Assembly: GCA_031291955.1 (NCBI GenBank)
Contig: JARLIA010000008.1
Span: forward strand, 1-38,752
Direction of reading: 5' to 3'
DNA: 38,752 bases
Source of the DNA: Minisyncoccota bacterium
GTDB taxonomy: Bacteria > Patescibacteriota > Minisyncoccia > Moranbacterales > UBA2206
Numbering within the stretch: the stretch's first letter is position 1; each line of letters starts with the position of its first letter. Position numbers and translations under genes: made by a program. The notes under the pieces were generated by a model. That model saw only the letters and a list, made by a program, of their open reading frames with translations. It had not been told where the DNA came from and ran no database searches. Of the stretch, positions 1 to 7,321 are shown piece after piece.

Positions 1-88
1 CGATACTATTAAGCTTCTCAAAGGCATAGATGCCCTTACTGATTTCTTCGCGTTCCCACGCTTTTAGTTCTGATGTTTTGTTACTCAT
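1..88 (-). CDS. partial unidentified protein, N-terminal 29 residues
   Basis: An open frame begins with ATG at 88 on the minus strand and runs off the left edge of the window. It starts MSNKTSELKAWEREEISKG. I do not recognise the family. The start codon lies next to a palindrome at 90-107 that could be an operator. The frame diverges from the rarA remnant on the plus strand, and rarA-like sequence begins only at about 135. Its insertion or recombination here may therefore have removed the 5' part of rarA. It could instead be a short open frame at an assembly joint. Confidence 0.4.
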   Translation of the reverse strand, partial: MSNKTSELKAWEREEISKGIYAFEKLNSI

Positions 89-899
89 ATGGACTTATCT
101 TAGTCCAGATAGAGCAAATGCAATAATTTCTAGAATCCAGCCAGCTTTGGTTTCGCGCTCCCGGGTTTTTGTGCTGGAAAAATTAGGAAGCGTTGATCTG
201 GAAAAAATCATCCGGCGGGCACTCTCGATTCTTGGCAAGAAAATAAAAATGAAGGAAAGCGAGATAAAGCTTTTGGCGCGCTTGGCCAATGGCGACGCTC
301 GGATGGCGATCAACGCTGTGGAAGCCTGCGCCGCCCAAAAAAATATCATCGACCGGAAACTGATCATGCAAGTCCTTCAGAAATCCCACATTCTCTACGA
401 CAAGACAGGAGAAGAACATTATAATATTATCTCGGCTTTACATAAATCAATGCGCGGGGGTGATGCCGACGCGGCCCTCTATTGGCTGGCCCGGATGCTG
501 GAAGGCGGGGAGGATCCGCTCTATGTTGCCCGGCGCCTAGTGCGCTTTGCTTCTGAAGATGTCGGTTTAGCCAATAACACCGCTCTTCTGGTGGCCAATG
601 CGGTTTTCGATGCAGCCCACAAACTTGGCATGCCGGAATGCAGCGTCCATTTGGCGCAGTGTGTTATCTATTTGGCCAAAAGCAAAAAGGACGTCACGGC
701 CTATTTGGCCTACGGCCGAGCCAAGAAAGATGTTATGGAATATGGCAACCTGTCGGTGCCGCTCCATATCCGCAATGCTCCGACCAAACTAATGCAGGAA
801 CTCGGTTATAGCAAGGGTTACAAATACACGCCGCTGGAAGATAGCTCGGACCAAGTTTATTTTCCGGAAGAGCTGAAAAAAAGGAAATATTTCGATTGA
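30..899 (+). CDS. rarA: RarA (MgsA) replication-associated recombination ATPase, 5'-truncated remnant
   Basis: From about base 135 (IQPALVSRSRVFVLEKL) the frame follows the C-terminal 60 percent of RarA/MgsA, the clamp-loader-like AAA+ ATPase that acts at stalled replication forks. The sensor-2/lid stretch (NGDARMAINAVE), ISALHKSMRGGDADAALYWLARML, GGEDPLYVARRLVRFASEDVG, VPLHIRNAPTKLM and the terminal VYFPEELKKRKYF are all family landmarks. The first 35 residues of the open frame do not look like RarA: the expected ATTENPSFE stretch is missing, and so are Walker A and B. The gene is therefore a 5'-truncated fragment, disrupted near 127-135, or the window begins at a chimeric joint. The MPLLISS start is probably accidental. 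It ends with TGA. Confidence 0.8.
   Translation: MPLLISSRSHAFSSDVLLLIWTYLSPDRANAIISRIQPALVSRSRVFVLEKLGSVDLEKIIRRALSILGKKIKMKESEIKLLARLANGDARMAINAVEACAAQKNIIDRKLIMQVLQKSHILYDKTGEEHYNIISALHKSMRGGDADAALYWLARMLEGGEDPLYVARRLVRFASEDVGLANNTALLVANAVFDAAHKLGMPECSVHLAQCVIYLAKSKKDVTAYLAYGRAKKDVMEYGNLSVPLHIRNAPTKLMQELGYSKGYKYTPLEDSSDQVYFPEELKKRKYFD
90..107. promoter_or_regulatory. palindrome next to the minus-strand start, possible operator
   Basis: TGGACT and AGTCCA form a 6-bp inverted repeat around TATCTT. It lies immediately upstream of the minus-strand ATG at 88. The position fits an operator or an RNA hairpin that covers the ribosome-binding region. No other copy was seen in the window. Confidence 0.3.
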
Positions 900-943
900 A
901 AAAATACATCTATGCCGTGGTTATTGTTTGGGTCTGTCAAAAC

Positions 944-971
944 TTGACAAATATCTGTTGTATGCTAGAAT
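944..971 (+). promoter_or_regulatory. sigma-70 type promoter of the sigma-4/HARE gene
   Basis: TTGACA at 944-949 and TAGAAT at 966-971 are separated by 16 bp, with a TGn extension directly before the -10. The next start codon is at 999, so the leader is short, about 20 nt. Confidence 0.7.
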
Positions 972-998
972 AGTTTGACCTAAAAAATAACCACATTT

Positions 999-2078
999 AT
1001 GAACAATTATCAATTCAAGGGGGATGAAAAGTTTGCAAATACGCGTTCGCGTCAGAATGAGCGGCGTTTTTTGGAGTTGGCTGAAAGTCTTTTGGCCGAT
1101 ATGTCCGGACGGTCGGGGGAAATCGTGAAGAAAAGATATGGTCTTCTCGGCGGGAAAAAGGAAACCCTGGAAAGTATCGGGGATGGTTACGGCATCACCC
1201 GGGAACGGGTGCGCCAGATCATTGCCGAAGCGACCAAACGTGTGGCGCAAAAGATGGACCATCCGGATTTTTTGGAAGCGGAAGAAAAAATAATTTTTAC
1301 AATCGAAGCGAATAATGGTATAATCAGAGAAAGCGAAATGGCGGAGAAATTTTCTGCCGCCAGCGACAAAGAAACCAACGCCGTCCGGTTTTTGGCCGGA
1401 GTTTCCGGAAAAATTTTTGAATTTGAAGAAAAAGGTATTTTGGAAAAAGTCTGGGTCGTTTCTTTAGATTCTGCCAAGCGTGCCAAGAAAATTATCGCCG
1501 AGACTGAAAAGATTCTCAAAGAAGAAAAGAAGCTTTTGCCGGACGAGGAGATTTTGGAAAGATTGAGTGAGCGTGGATTTCTTCATCCCGAGTCCGAACT
1601 GATCAGCTATCTTGAAGCGGCCGCGTTGATCAAGAAGAACAAATTCGGCAAATGGGGTCTGATCCATTGGAAGGAAGTCAGTCCCAAGGGCACGCGGGAG
1701 AAGGTCTATCTTGTTTTGAAAGAGAATAAAAAACCGTTGCACTTTACTGAAATTGCCAAGTTGATTGACAAATATGAACTGGGCAAAAGAAAAGCCCATC
1801 CGCAAACAGTCCACAATGAGTTGATCAAGGATGATCGGTTCGTGCTGATCGGTCGGGGCATCTACGCGCTCAAAGAATGGGGCTATTTCGAAGGGACGAT
1901 TCGGGAAGTTTTGGAAAATATTCTAAAAAAGAGCCCGAAGCCTTTGACCAAGGAAGAGATCATGGACCGGGTGCTGAAGATGCGCCGGGTCAAAAAAACG
2001 ACCGTGATGATCAATCTCAACAACAGCAAGATTTTTCAGAAGCAAAGGGATCTCTACAGTGTGAAGGGCAGGAAATAG
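999..2078 (+). CDS. sigma-70 region 4 / HARE-HTH domain transcription regulator
   Basis: This 359-residue cytoplasmic protein probably acts with RNA polymerase. Residues about 38-90 (IVKKRYGLLG, ESIGDGYGITRERVRQI) match the region 4 helix-turn-helix of sigma-70 factors, which contacts the -35 element. No region 2 is visible, so it is not a complete sigma factor. Residues about 225-305 (TREKVYLVLKENKKPLHFTEIAKLI ending GRGIYALKEWG) look like a HARE-HTH winged helix, as in the RNA polymerase delta subunit. A second related winged helix may follow to the C-terminus (PLTKEEIMDRVLKMRRVKKTTV). This architecture is familiar in CPR genomes. It has its own promoter and is followed closely by the 2136 gene. 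Its targets are unknown. Confidence 0.75.
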   Translation: MNNYQFKGDEKFANTRSRQNERRFLELAESLLADMSGRSGEIVKKRYGLLGGKKETLESIGDGYGITRERVRQIIAEATKRVAQKMDHPDFLEAEEKIIFTIEANNGIIRESEMAEKFSAASDKETNAVRFLAGVSGKIFEFEEKGILEKVWVVSLDSAKRAKKIIAETEKILKEEKKLLPDEEILERLSERGFLHPESELISYLEAAALIKKNKFGKWGLIHWKEVSPKGTREKVYLVLKENKKPLHFTEIAKLIDKYELGKRKAHPQTVHNELIKDDRFVLIGRGIYALKEWGYFEGTIREVLENILKKSPKPLTKEEIMDRVLKMRRVKKTTVMINLNNSKIFQKQRDLYSVKGRK

Positions 2079-2135
2079 ATTTTAGCTTTTGGGAAAAGAG
2101 GAAAAACAAAATTTTTTTAAAATATCAAAAAAGTC

Positions 2136-3404
2136 ATGAACAACGTTTCGGGCATCAATTTGATTCTCAATGTTATCTGGCAAGCCATCGTGAGTTTTTG
2201 GTGGATCATTTTGCCGATAATGTTTTATTATATTTTTCACGAGCTTTGGGTTGATTATGTGCTGGCCTACGCGCCCGATTCGTGGCTAGGAAAGCAAACT
2301 TGGACCATGTTGGAAGTCATTCCGCCCCGGGAAATCGAACGCGGGCCGCAAATGATGGAAAATATCTTTACCGGCATGACCGGCGTTTTGACCACTCCCA
2401 ATACTTTCGACAAATACATAAGAGGCTTTTGGATACAGGACCGCTTCAGCTTGGAGTTGGTCGGCGAAGAGGGCAAGGCTCATTTCTATTTCCGGATGCA
2501 GAAAAAATACCGGAAGATGATGGAAGCCCACATCTATGCCCAATATCCGGACGCCGAAATTTTGGAAGTGGAAGATTACTACAATAAATTTCCCCGCATC
2601 GTGCCCAACAAAGACTGGGATATGTGGGGAGCGGATTTTGATTTTGTGAACAAAGACCCGATCCCGATCAAGACTTATGACAAATTCGAAGAATCGGTGA
2701 CTGGCGAAATGATCGATCCAATGGCGGCCTTGGTGGAAAACTTAGGAGCACTCGGTCCGGGCCAGCACATCTGGCTCCAGTTTGTGCTCCAGCCAAGACC
2801 GGAGCCGGATGCCAAAAAAGACTATGCCGATGTTCTCAAAAAACTCAAAGGAGAAGTCGTGCCGGAAGTAATTGGGCCGCTGGGCCATTTGTGGGACGTC
2901 ATCAAAAATGTTCCCAAGGGTTTTTCGGGTCCGGTCGAATTCAAAGCGGCCGACAAAAAAGATCTTGGTCCTTTGGAATTCCGCCTTTCGCCCGTGGAGA
3001 AAGAACTTTTGAAAGCGACTGAGGAAAATTTGGGCAAGAATCTTTTCAAGACCAAACTGCGCTTCATCTATCTGGCTCGTCGGGAAAGTTTCGATGGTAC
3101 TTTGCGCTCGTCTTTCATCGGTGGACTTAAGCAGTTTAATGATATCAACTTCAACCAGATAAAACCGGAAGAAATCAGCAAGACTTACGGCAAAATATTT
3201 TTTACCAAGTCGCGGGGGGATTTCCGGAAGCGGAAGCTCTATGACCGCTACCGGCGGAGAAATATGGATGGGGCCACTATTGTATTTTCCACCAAGGAGT
3301 TGGCCACTATGTTTCATTTCCCGGATATGTACGTCAAGTCGCCGGCTGTGGCGCGAACAGCGGCGAAACTCGGCGCCGCGCCGGCTAATCTGCCGATTGA
3401 ATAA
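2136..3404 (+). CDS. conserved membrane-anchored protein paired with a VirD4-like ATPase
   Basis: The protein has 422 residues. Residues about 6-45 form one or two hydrophobic helices (IWQAIVSFWWIILPIMFYYIF), and the rest is soluble and mixed alpha/beta with no signal peptidase site. No catalytic motif is recognisable. The gene ends 8 bp before the VirD4/TraG-like ATPase at 3413, and the two look translationally coupled. The pairing suggests a membrane partner of the ATPase in a DNA- or protein-moving machine. That role is inferred from the neighbour only; I do not know a named function for this family. Confidence 0.6.
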   Translation: MNNVSGINLILNVIWQAIVSFWWIILPIMFYYIFHELWVDYVLAYAPDSWLGKQTWTMLEVIPPREIERGPQMMENIFTGMTGVLTTPNTFDKYIRGFWIQDRFSLELVGEEGKAHFYFRMQKKYRKMMEAHIYAQYPDAEILEVEDYYNKFPRIVPNKDWDMWGADFDFVNKDPIPIKTYDKFEESVTGEMIDPMAALVENLGALGPGQHIWLQFVLQPRPEPDAKKDYADVLKKLKGEVVPEVIGPLGHLWDVIKNVPKGFSGPVEFKAADKKDLGPLEFRLSPVEKELLKATEENLGKNLFKTKLRFIYLARRESFDGTLRSSFIGGLKQFNDINFNQIKPEEISKTYGKIFFTKSRGDFRKRKLYDRYRRRNMDGATIVFSTKELATMFHFPDMYVKSPAVARTAAKLGAAPANLPIE

Positions 3405-3412
3405 ATAAAAAT

Positions 3413-5383
3413 ATGAGTGATATAAATTTTTTCGCCAAAACTAACTTTCGAAATCAAGAGCGGGTTTTCGGCATCAAGAAAGACGACCGAAGGCGGCATA
3501 TGTATGCCATTGGAAAGACCGGTATGGGAAAATCCAACATGCTCGAGAACATGGCTATTCAGGACATCCGCGAGGGTCATGGCGTTTGCTATGTCGATCC
3601 GCACGGTGAAGGAGCAGAAAAAATGCTGCGGGCCATCCCGGCTAGTCGCATTAACGACGTGGTCTATTTCAATCCGGCTGACAAGGAATTCCCCATCGCT
3701 TTCAACATTTTGGAATCGGTGGATGAAGACAAAAAGAACTTGGTGGCGAGCGGCATGATGGGTGTTTTCAAGAAAATTTGGCCAGATGTTTGGAGCCCCA
3801 GAATGGAATATATTCTCAATAACACCATCTTGGCTTTGCTTGACTATCCAGGTTCAACCATGCTCGGGGTGAATCGCATGATGAGCGACAAGGATTTCCG
3901 GAAAAGAATCTATCCTAAAATCAAAGATCCGGTGGTAAAATCTTTTTGGATCAACGAGTTCGACCAATGGGATGATAAATTTCGGAAAGAAGCGGTGGCG
4001 GCCATCCAGAACAAGGTCGGACAATTTTTGTCGTCTTTCGTCATCCGGCACATCGTCGGCCAGCCCAAATCGACCATCGATATGCGGGACATCATGGACA
4101 ACAAAAAAATTCTGATCGTCAATCTGTCCAAGGGAAAAATCGGTGAAGACGCCATGCATCTTCTGGGTGGAATGATTGTGACGAAAATTCAGCTGGCGGC
4201 CATGGGCCGGGTGGAAATTCCGGAAGAAGACCGCAAAGATTTCTATCTCTATGTCGATGAATTCCAAAATTTCGCCACGGAATCTTTCGCCAACATTTTG
4301 TCAGAAGCTCGTAAATATCGCTTGTGTCTCATTCTGGCGCATCAATATATAAACCAGCTGATTTTCGACGGAAATTCGACGGTGCGCGACGCGATTTTTG
4401 GCAACGTTGGGACCATTGTTTCTTTCCGGGTCGGCGCGGAAGATGCCGAGCATTTGGAAAAAGAATTTGAACCGGTTTTTATGCAAAATGATATCGTCAA
4501 CTTGTCCAAATATCAGATGTATCTCAAGCTCATGATCGACGGAATCGCCGGCGACGCTTTTTCGGCCACTTCTCTTCCGCCGGTCGATCTTTCCGACACG
4601 GCGGGAAACGAAGAAAAAGCCATCAAGATTTCCCGTGAACGTTATGGTAAATCCCGCGCCGAAGTCGAGGAAAAAATCGCTCGCTGGAGCGGCATGTTCG
4701 ATTTTGAGGAATTTGAAAAAGAAGCGTCCGGCAACAAAACCAATGGAATTGTGAGAAAAAATAACGCGACGAGCAATGTTTCCGCTTCGCCCGCCCGAAC
4801 TCCCGTCCGTCCGTCCGCCGGAAATTCTCCGGCCAGAAAACCGGTTTTTTCCGCATCCGCCCAGCCGCGTCCGACCGCAGCGCCGCCGGCAAAAGAGGTG
4901 CCGTTAAAAAATAATAATCCAACCACTAATTCTATGAAAGTGAATGGTTTGAGCAGTGCCGACGCTGGAACGGCCAGTCAAGCAAATTCTCCAGGGGCAC
5001 CGAAGCCGATGTATGAAGCGGTTTGTGGTACGTGCGAAGAAAAAATCATGGTGCCGTTCAAACCCGATCCGTCGCGGCCGACTTTTTGCAAGGAGTGCTT
5101 GAAAGACTATCAGCGGGCGAGAGCCAGGGCCAAGGCGGAGAGGGAAGAAAGCCAAGGCGCGAAACGCGAAACGCAAGATGTGAAAAACGCTCCAAGCTCC
5201 ACGATACGCGATACGCAATCTGCCGAACCGGTGGTTTTCGTGTCAAAAGAAAAGCCGATCAGTCTGGGTCAGATGACGCACATCGCTCCCAAAAAATTTA
5301 AACTGGTCAAAAAAAACATCCAGGTCGACCTGGCCGGAATAAAAAAATTAATCGATCAAACACGTGAGAATAAATCTAATTAA
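3413..5383 (+). CDS. VirD4/TraG-like type IV secretion coupling ATPase with C-terminal zinc ribbon
   Basis: This 656-residue protein is a hexameric-type P-loop ATPase of the VirD4/TraG (FtsK/HerA) group that moves DNA or protein across membranes. Walker A is GKTGMGKS at 34-41. Walker B is in FYLYVDEFQNF with D282/E283, followed by an ARKYRLCLILAHQYINQL sensor stretch. The ATPase part ends near residue 450. After it comes a Ser/Pro/Ala-rich linker, then a four-cysteine zinc ribbon (C538, C541, C559, C562) and a charged tail. Unlike classical VirD4 it has no N-terminal membrane helices; the upstream 2136 product may supply the anchor. Bases 5157-5222 in the tail are built of repeated GCGAAAC/GATACGC words, like the intergenic repeats beside rpoA. 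No relaxase or VirB genes are nearby, so the substrate is unknown. Confidence 0.8.
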   Translation: MSDINFFAKTNFRNQERVFGIKKDDRRRHMYAIGKTGMGKSNMLENMAIQDIREGHGVCYVDPHGEGAEKMLRAIPASRINDVVYFNPADKEFPIAFNILESVDEDKKNLVASGMMGVFKKIWPDVWSPRMEYILNNTILALLDYPGSTMLGVNRMMSDKDFRKRIYPKIKDPVVKSFWINEFDQWDDKFRKEAVAAIQNKVGQFLSSFVIRHIVGQPKSTIDMRDIMDNKKILIVNLSKGKIGEDAMHLLGGMIVTKIQLAAMGRVEIPEEDRKDFYLYVDEFQNFATESFANILSEARKYRLCLILAHQYINQLIFDGNSTVRDAIFGNVGTIVSFRVGAEDAEHLEKEFEPVFMQNDIVNLSKYQMYLKLMIDGIAGDAFSATSLPPVDLSDTAGNEEKAIKISRERYGKSRAEVEEKIARWSGMFDFEEFEKEASGNKTNGIVRKNNATSNVSASPARTPVRPSAGNSPARKPVFSASAQPRPTAAPPAKEVPLKNNNPTTNSMKVNGLSSADAGTASQANSPGAPKPMYEAVCGTCEEKIMVPFKPDPSRPTFCKECLKDYQRARARAKAEREESQGAKRETQDVKNAPSSTIRDTQSAEPVVFVSKEKPISLGQMTHIAPKKFKLVKKNIQVDLAGIKKLIDQTRENKSN

Positions 5384-5606
5384 TAGCTCATTTTGGAATC
5401 AGGATATTTCCGGTCCCCTGGCTTTGATTTTTCTTATGGTTGTGAGTTTTGCCGTGGCTTGGTATACGGTTTCGATCGGACAAGAAGTTGTCGACAACGC
5501 GAAAAATTCGCCGGCTTTCAATATTCAAAAAAGGATAAAAAAGGAAATGCCGGATGCGAATAAAGGTGCCAGCGGTGTTGCTCCAACTGTGAAGCTGGCA
5601 CAATAA
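5364..5606 (+). CDS. small single-pass membrane protein
   Basis: The product has 80 residues and starts with GTG at 5364, overlapping the end of the ATPase gene by 20 bp, which suggests translational coupling. Residues about 15-35 (LALIFLMVVSFAVAWYTVSIG) form one membrane helix, followed by a short charged and Ala/Gly-rich tail. No family is recognised. The overlap suggests it belongs with the 2136-5383 pair, perhaps as a membrane accessory. This is inference from position. Confidence 0.6.
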   Translation: MRINLINSSFWNQDISGPLALIFLMVVSFAVAWYTVSIGQEVVDNAKNSPAFNIQKRIKKEMPDANKGASGVAPTVKLAQ

Positions 5607-5620
5607 TATAGATGAAATTC

Positions 5621-5671
5621 ATAGCGGACAGTTCGCCGGGCGGAGTATGCTTACGGGGTGCTGTCCGCTAT
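5621..5671. repeat. 11-bp inverted repeat (hairpin element) before mnmA
   Basis: ATAGCGGACAG at 5621-5631 is perfectly complementary to CTGTCCGCTAT at 5661-5671, around a 29-nt GC-rich loop. It lies 9 bp upstream of the mnmA start and has no T-tract, so it is not a simple terminator. It may be a REP-like insertion or a cis-acting RNA hairpin. Confidence 0.65.
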
Positions 5672-5679
5672 TTCTAAAT

Positions 5680-6771
5680 ATGCCAAAAAAAGAGAAAGTA
5701 GCCGTCGGCCTTTCTGGCGGAGTGGATTCGGCTGTGGCGGCGGCTTTGCTAAAAAAAGACGGTTATGACGTAACTGGTGTTTTTTTGCTGACACAGAATG
5801 GCATAGACGCTAAAGACGTGAAAAATATTTGCGCGGAGCTGGATATCCCGCTTGAGATCATCGATGCGCGGAAAAGATTCCAAAAAGAAGTCGTTGGATA
5901 TTTTCTGAAGGAATATTCTGCCGGCCGGACGCCCAATCCGTGCGTTTTTTGCAATGAAAATTTCAAGTTCAAGCTTCTTTTTGAAGCAGCGGAAAAGCTG
6001 GGAGCTGATTATGTTTCTACCGGACATTACGTCCGCATAAAGCAGGAAATCCGAAATCCGAATATCGAAATCCGAAACAAATCAAAAATAATAAATTCAA
6101 AATTAAAAAAAAGTTACAAACTTTTTTCCGCTAAAGATAAAAACAAAGACCAGTCCTATTTTTTATACCGGATCGGGCAGAAAGAATTGGCGCGGTTGAT
6201 TTTTCCGTTGGGGGAATATGAAAAAACGGAAGTGCGCGAGCTTGCCAGAAAATTTAAGCTACCGGTTCAGGACAAGGCGGAATCGCAAGACGTCTGTTTT
6301 TTGGCTGGAATGACGACGGAAAAATTCTTGGAAAAAAACATTAAATCTAAAAAAGGAAAGATAGTTGATGAGCAGGGAGAGGTTCTGGGCGAACATCGCG
6401 GGCTCCCGCTTTATACTTTGGGCCAAAGAAAGGGTATAAATATCGGCGGGACCGGGCCGTACTATGTTTTGGGCAAGAACTGCGAAAAAAATATTTTAAT
6501 CGTCACCAATGACAAGCGGCAGTTGCCATTGCTCGCCAAAACTGCTATTTTGGAACAAACTGTTTTTCCGGCTGGATTGCCGGTTTTTCCGGCCAAGGTG
6601 TTGATCAGAACCAGATACCGAAATCCGCTTTCGTATGCTATAATTAAACCGGATTTAACGCGGAAATATATCGTGGAATTTGAAAAACCCCAACGAGCCG
6701 TGACGCCGGGACAGTCGTGTGTTTTTTATTCGGAAGACGGGAGCTTAATCGGGGGAGGGATAATTAAATAA
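5680..6771 (+). CDS. mnmA: tRNA-specific 2-thiouridylase MnmA
   Basis: MnmA makes 2-thiouridine at the wobble base (U34) of tRNA-Lys, -Glu and -Gln, using ATP and persulfide sulfur. The PP-loop SGGVDS is at residues 12-17. The catalytic cysteine is C91 in NPCVFCN and the persulfide cysteine is C206 in AESQDVCF. The tRNA-contact stretch GHYVRI and the C-terminal beta-barrel with TPGQSCVFY are present. Length (363 residues) is normal. I chose ATG 5680 (MPKKEKVAVGLSGG), because the upstream start at 5647 would translate half of a hairpin element. A repeat-like stretch of about 23 codons (6045-6113) sits in frame after GHYVRI and is absent from ordinary MnmA. The flanking motifs are intact, so the enzyme is probably active. 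Confidence 0.93.
   Translation: MPKKEKVAVGLSGGVDSAVAAALLKKDGYDVTGVFLLTQNGIDAKDVKNICAELDIPLEIIDARKRFQKEVVGYFLKEYSAGRTPNPCVFCNENFKFKLLFEAAEKLGADYVSTGHYVRIKQEIRNPNIEIRNKSKIINSKLKKSYKLFSAKDKNKDQSYFLYRIGQKELARLIFPLGEYEKTEVRELARKFKLPVQDKAESQDVCFLAGMTTEKFLEKNIKSKKGKIVDEQGEVLGEHRGLPLYTLGQRKGINIGGTGPYYVLGKNCEKNILIVTNDKRQLPLLAKTAILEQTVFPAGLPVFPAKVLIRTRYRNPLSYAIIKPDLTRKYIVEFEKPQRAVTPGQSCVFYSEDGSLIGGGIIK
6045..6113 (+). repeat. intergenic-type word repeat inserted in frame in mnmA
   Basis: The stretch repeats the word GAAATCCGAA with variants (AATATCGAAATCCG), then turns into an A/T-rich tail (AAATTCAAAATTAAAAA). It encodes a low-complexity segment, QEIRNPNIEIRNKSKIINSK. Similar word-repeat tracts fill gaps between genes in this window. 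The length leaves the mnmA frame open. Confidence 0.6.
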
Positions 6772-6785
6772 ATCCGAATTTTTTT

Positions 6786-7064
6786 ATGTATACTAATGAT
6801 GATTTAAAAAATTTAAGCGACGAGGATAAGAAGCGGCAACGGAGTTCCATCCAGATGCAGATGATTATGTTGGAATCGGACAATCGGAAGCTGGTGAGTC
6901 AAAAAAACATGCTGGACGCGGAGCTGCGAAAACTTCGAATGGACCAGGAAAGGATCCGGGTTGATCACGATCAAAAAAAGAAAGAGTTTGATGTGCTGAT
7001 CTATAAGATCGGTCAGGGCGAGGAAGAATTGAAGCGGATGAGGAAGAAAATAAACTTGTTGTAA
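6786..7064 (+). CDS. small coiled-coil protein
   Basis: This 92-residue protein is almost entirely a predicted coiled coil, with heptad-like spacing and a very high Lys/Glu/Arg/Gln content (RKLVSQKNMLDAELRKLRM). It has no membrane helix and no catalytic motif. It follows mnmA by 14 bp and precedes another small gene, so it is probably in the same transcription unit. Function unknown. A structural or scaffold role would fit a short coiled coil, but nothing in the sequence proves it. Confidence 0.6.
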   Translation: MYTNDDLKNLSDEDKKRQRSSIQMQMIMLESDNRKLVSQKNMLDAELRKLRMDQERIRVDHDQKKKEFDVLIYKIGQGEEELKRMRKKINLL

Positions 7065-7084
7065 TTTACGAACTGCGAAAAATT

Positions 7085-7303
7085 ATGCAGGCAAATAATT
7101 TTGTGAAAATAGTGAAAGATTTAGCGGTTTCCAAGAAACTTGATTGGACGTCTTTTCGCGAGAAAAGGATGTGGGAAGTGGGAAAAAATTTGGAAAACAA
7201 GCAAATCGATGTTGATCAGGCGATCACGGAAATGAGAGGAGAATTTAAGTCTTATGAAATCAGTGATTCTGACGCAAAAGCAATCAAAGAAAAATTAAGG
7301 TAA
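7085..7303 (+). CDS. small hypothetical protein upstream of alaS
   Basis: The product has 72 residues, is soluble and helical, and is rich in Lys and Glu (MQANNFVKIVKDLAVSKKLDWTSF). It lies between the coiled-coil gene and alaS, 18 bp before the alaS start. No family is recognised. Position and strand suggest co-transcription with mnmA and alaS, but no function follows from that. Confidence 0.55.
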   Translation: MQANNFVKIVKDLAVSKKLDWTSFREKRMWEVGKNLENKQIDVDQAITEMRGEFKSYEISDSDAKAIKEKLR

Positions 7304-7321
7304 CGCAGATTTTATAATTCT

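Noticed and set aside
999-2078. Complete alternative sigma factor
   Set aside because: Only region 4 is recognisable. Region 2, needed for -10 recognition and melting, is missing.
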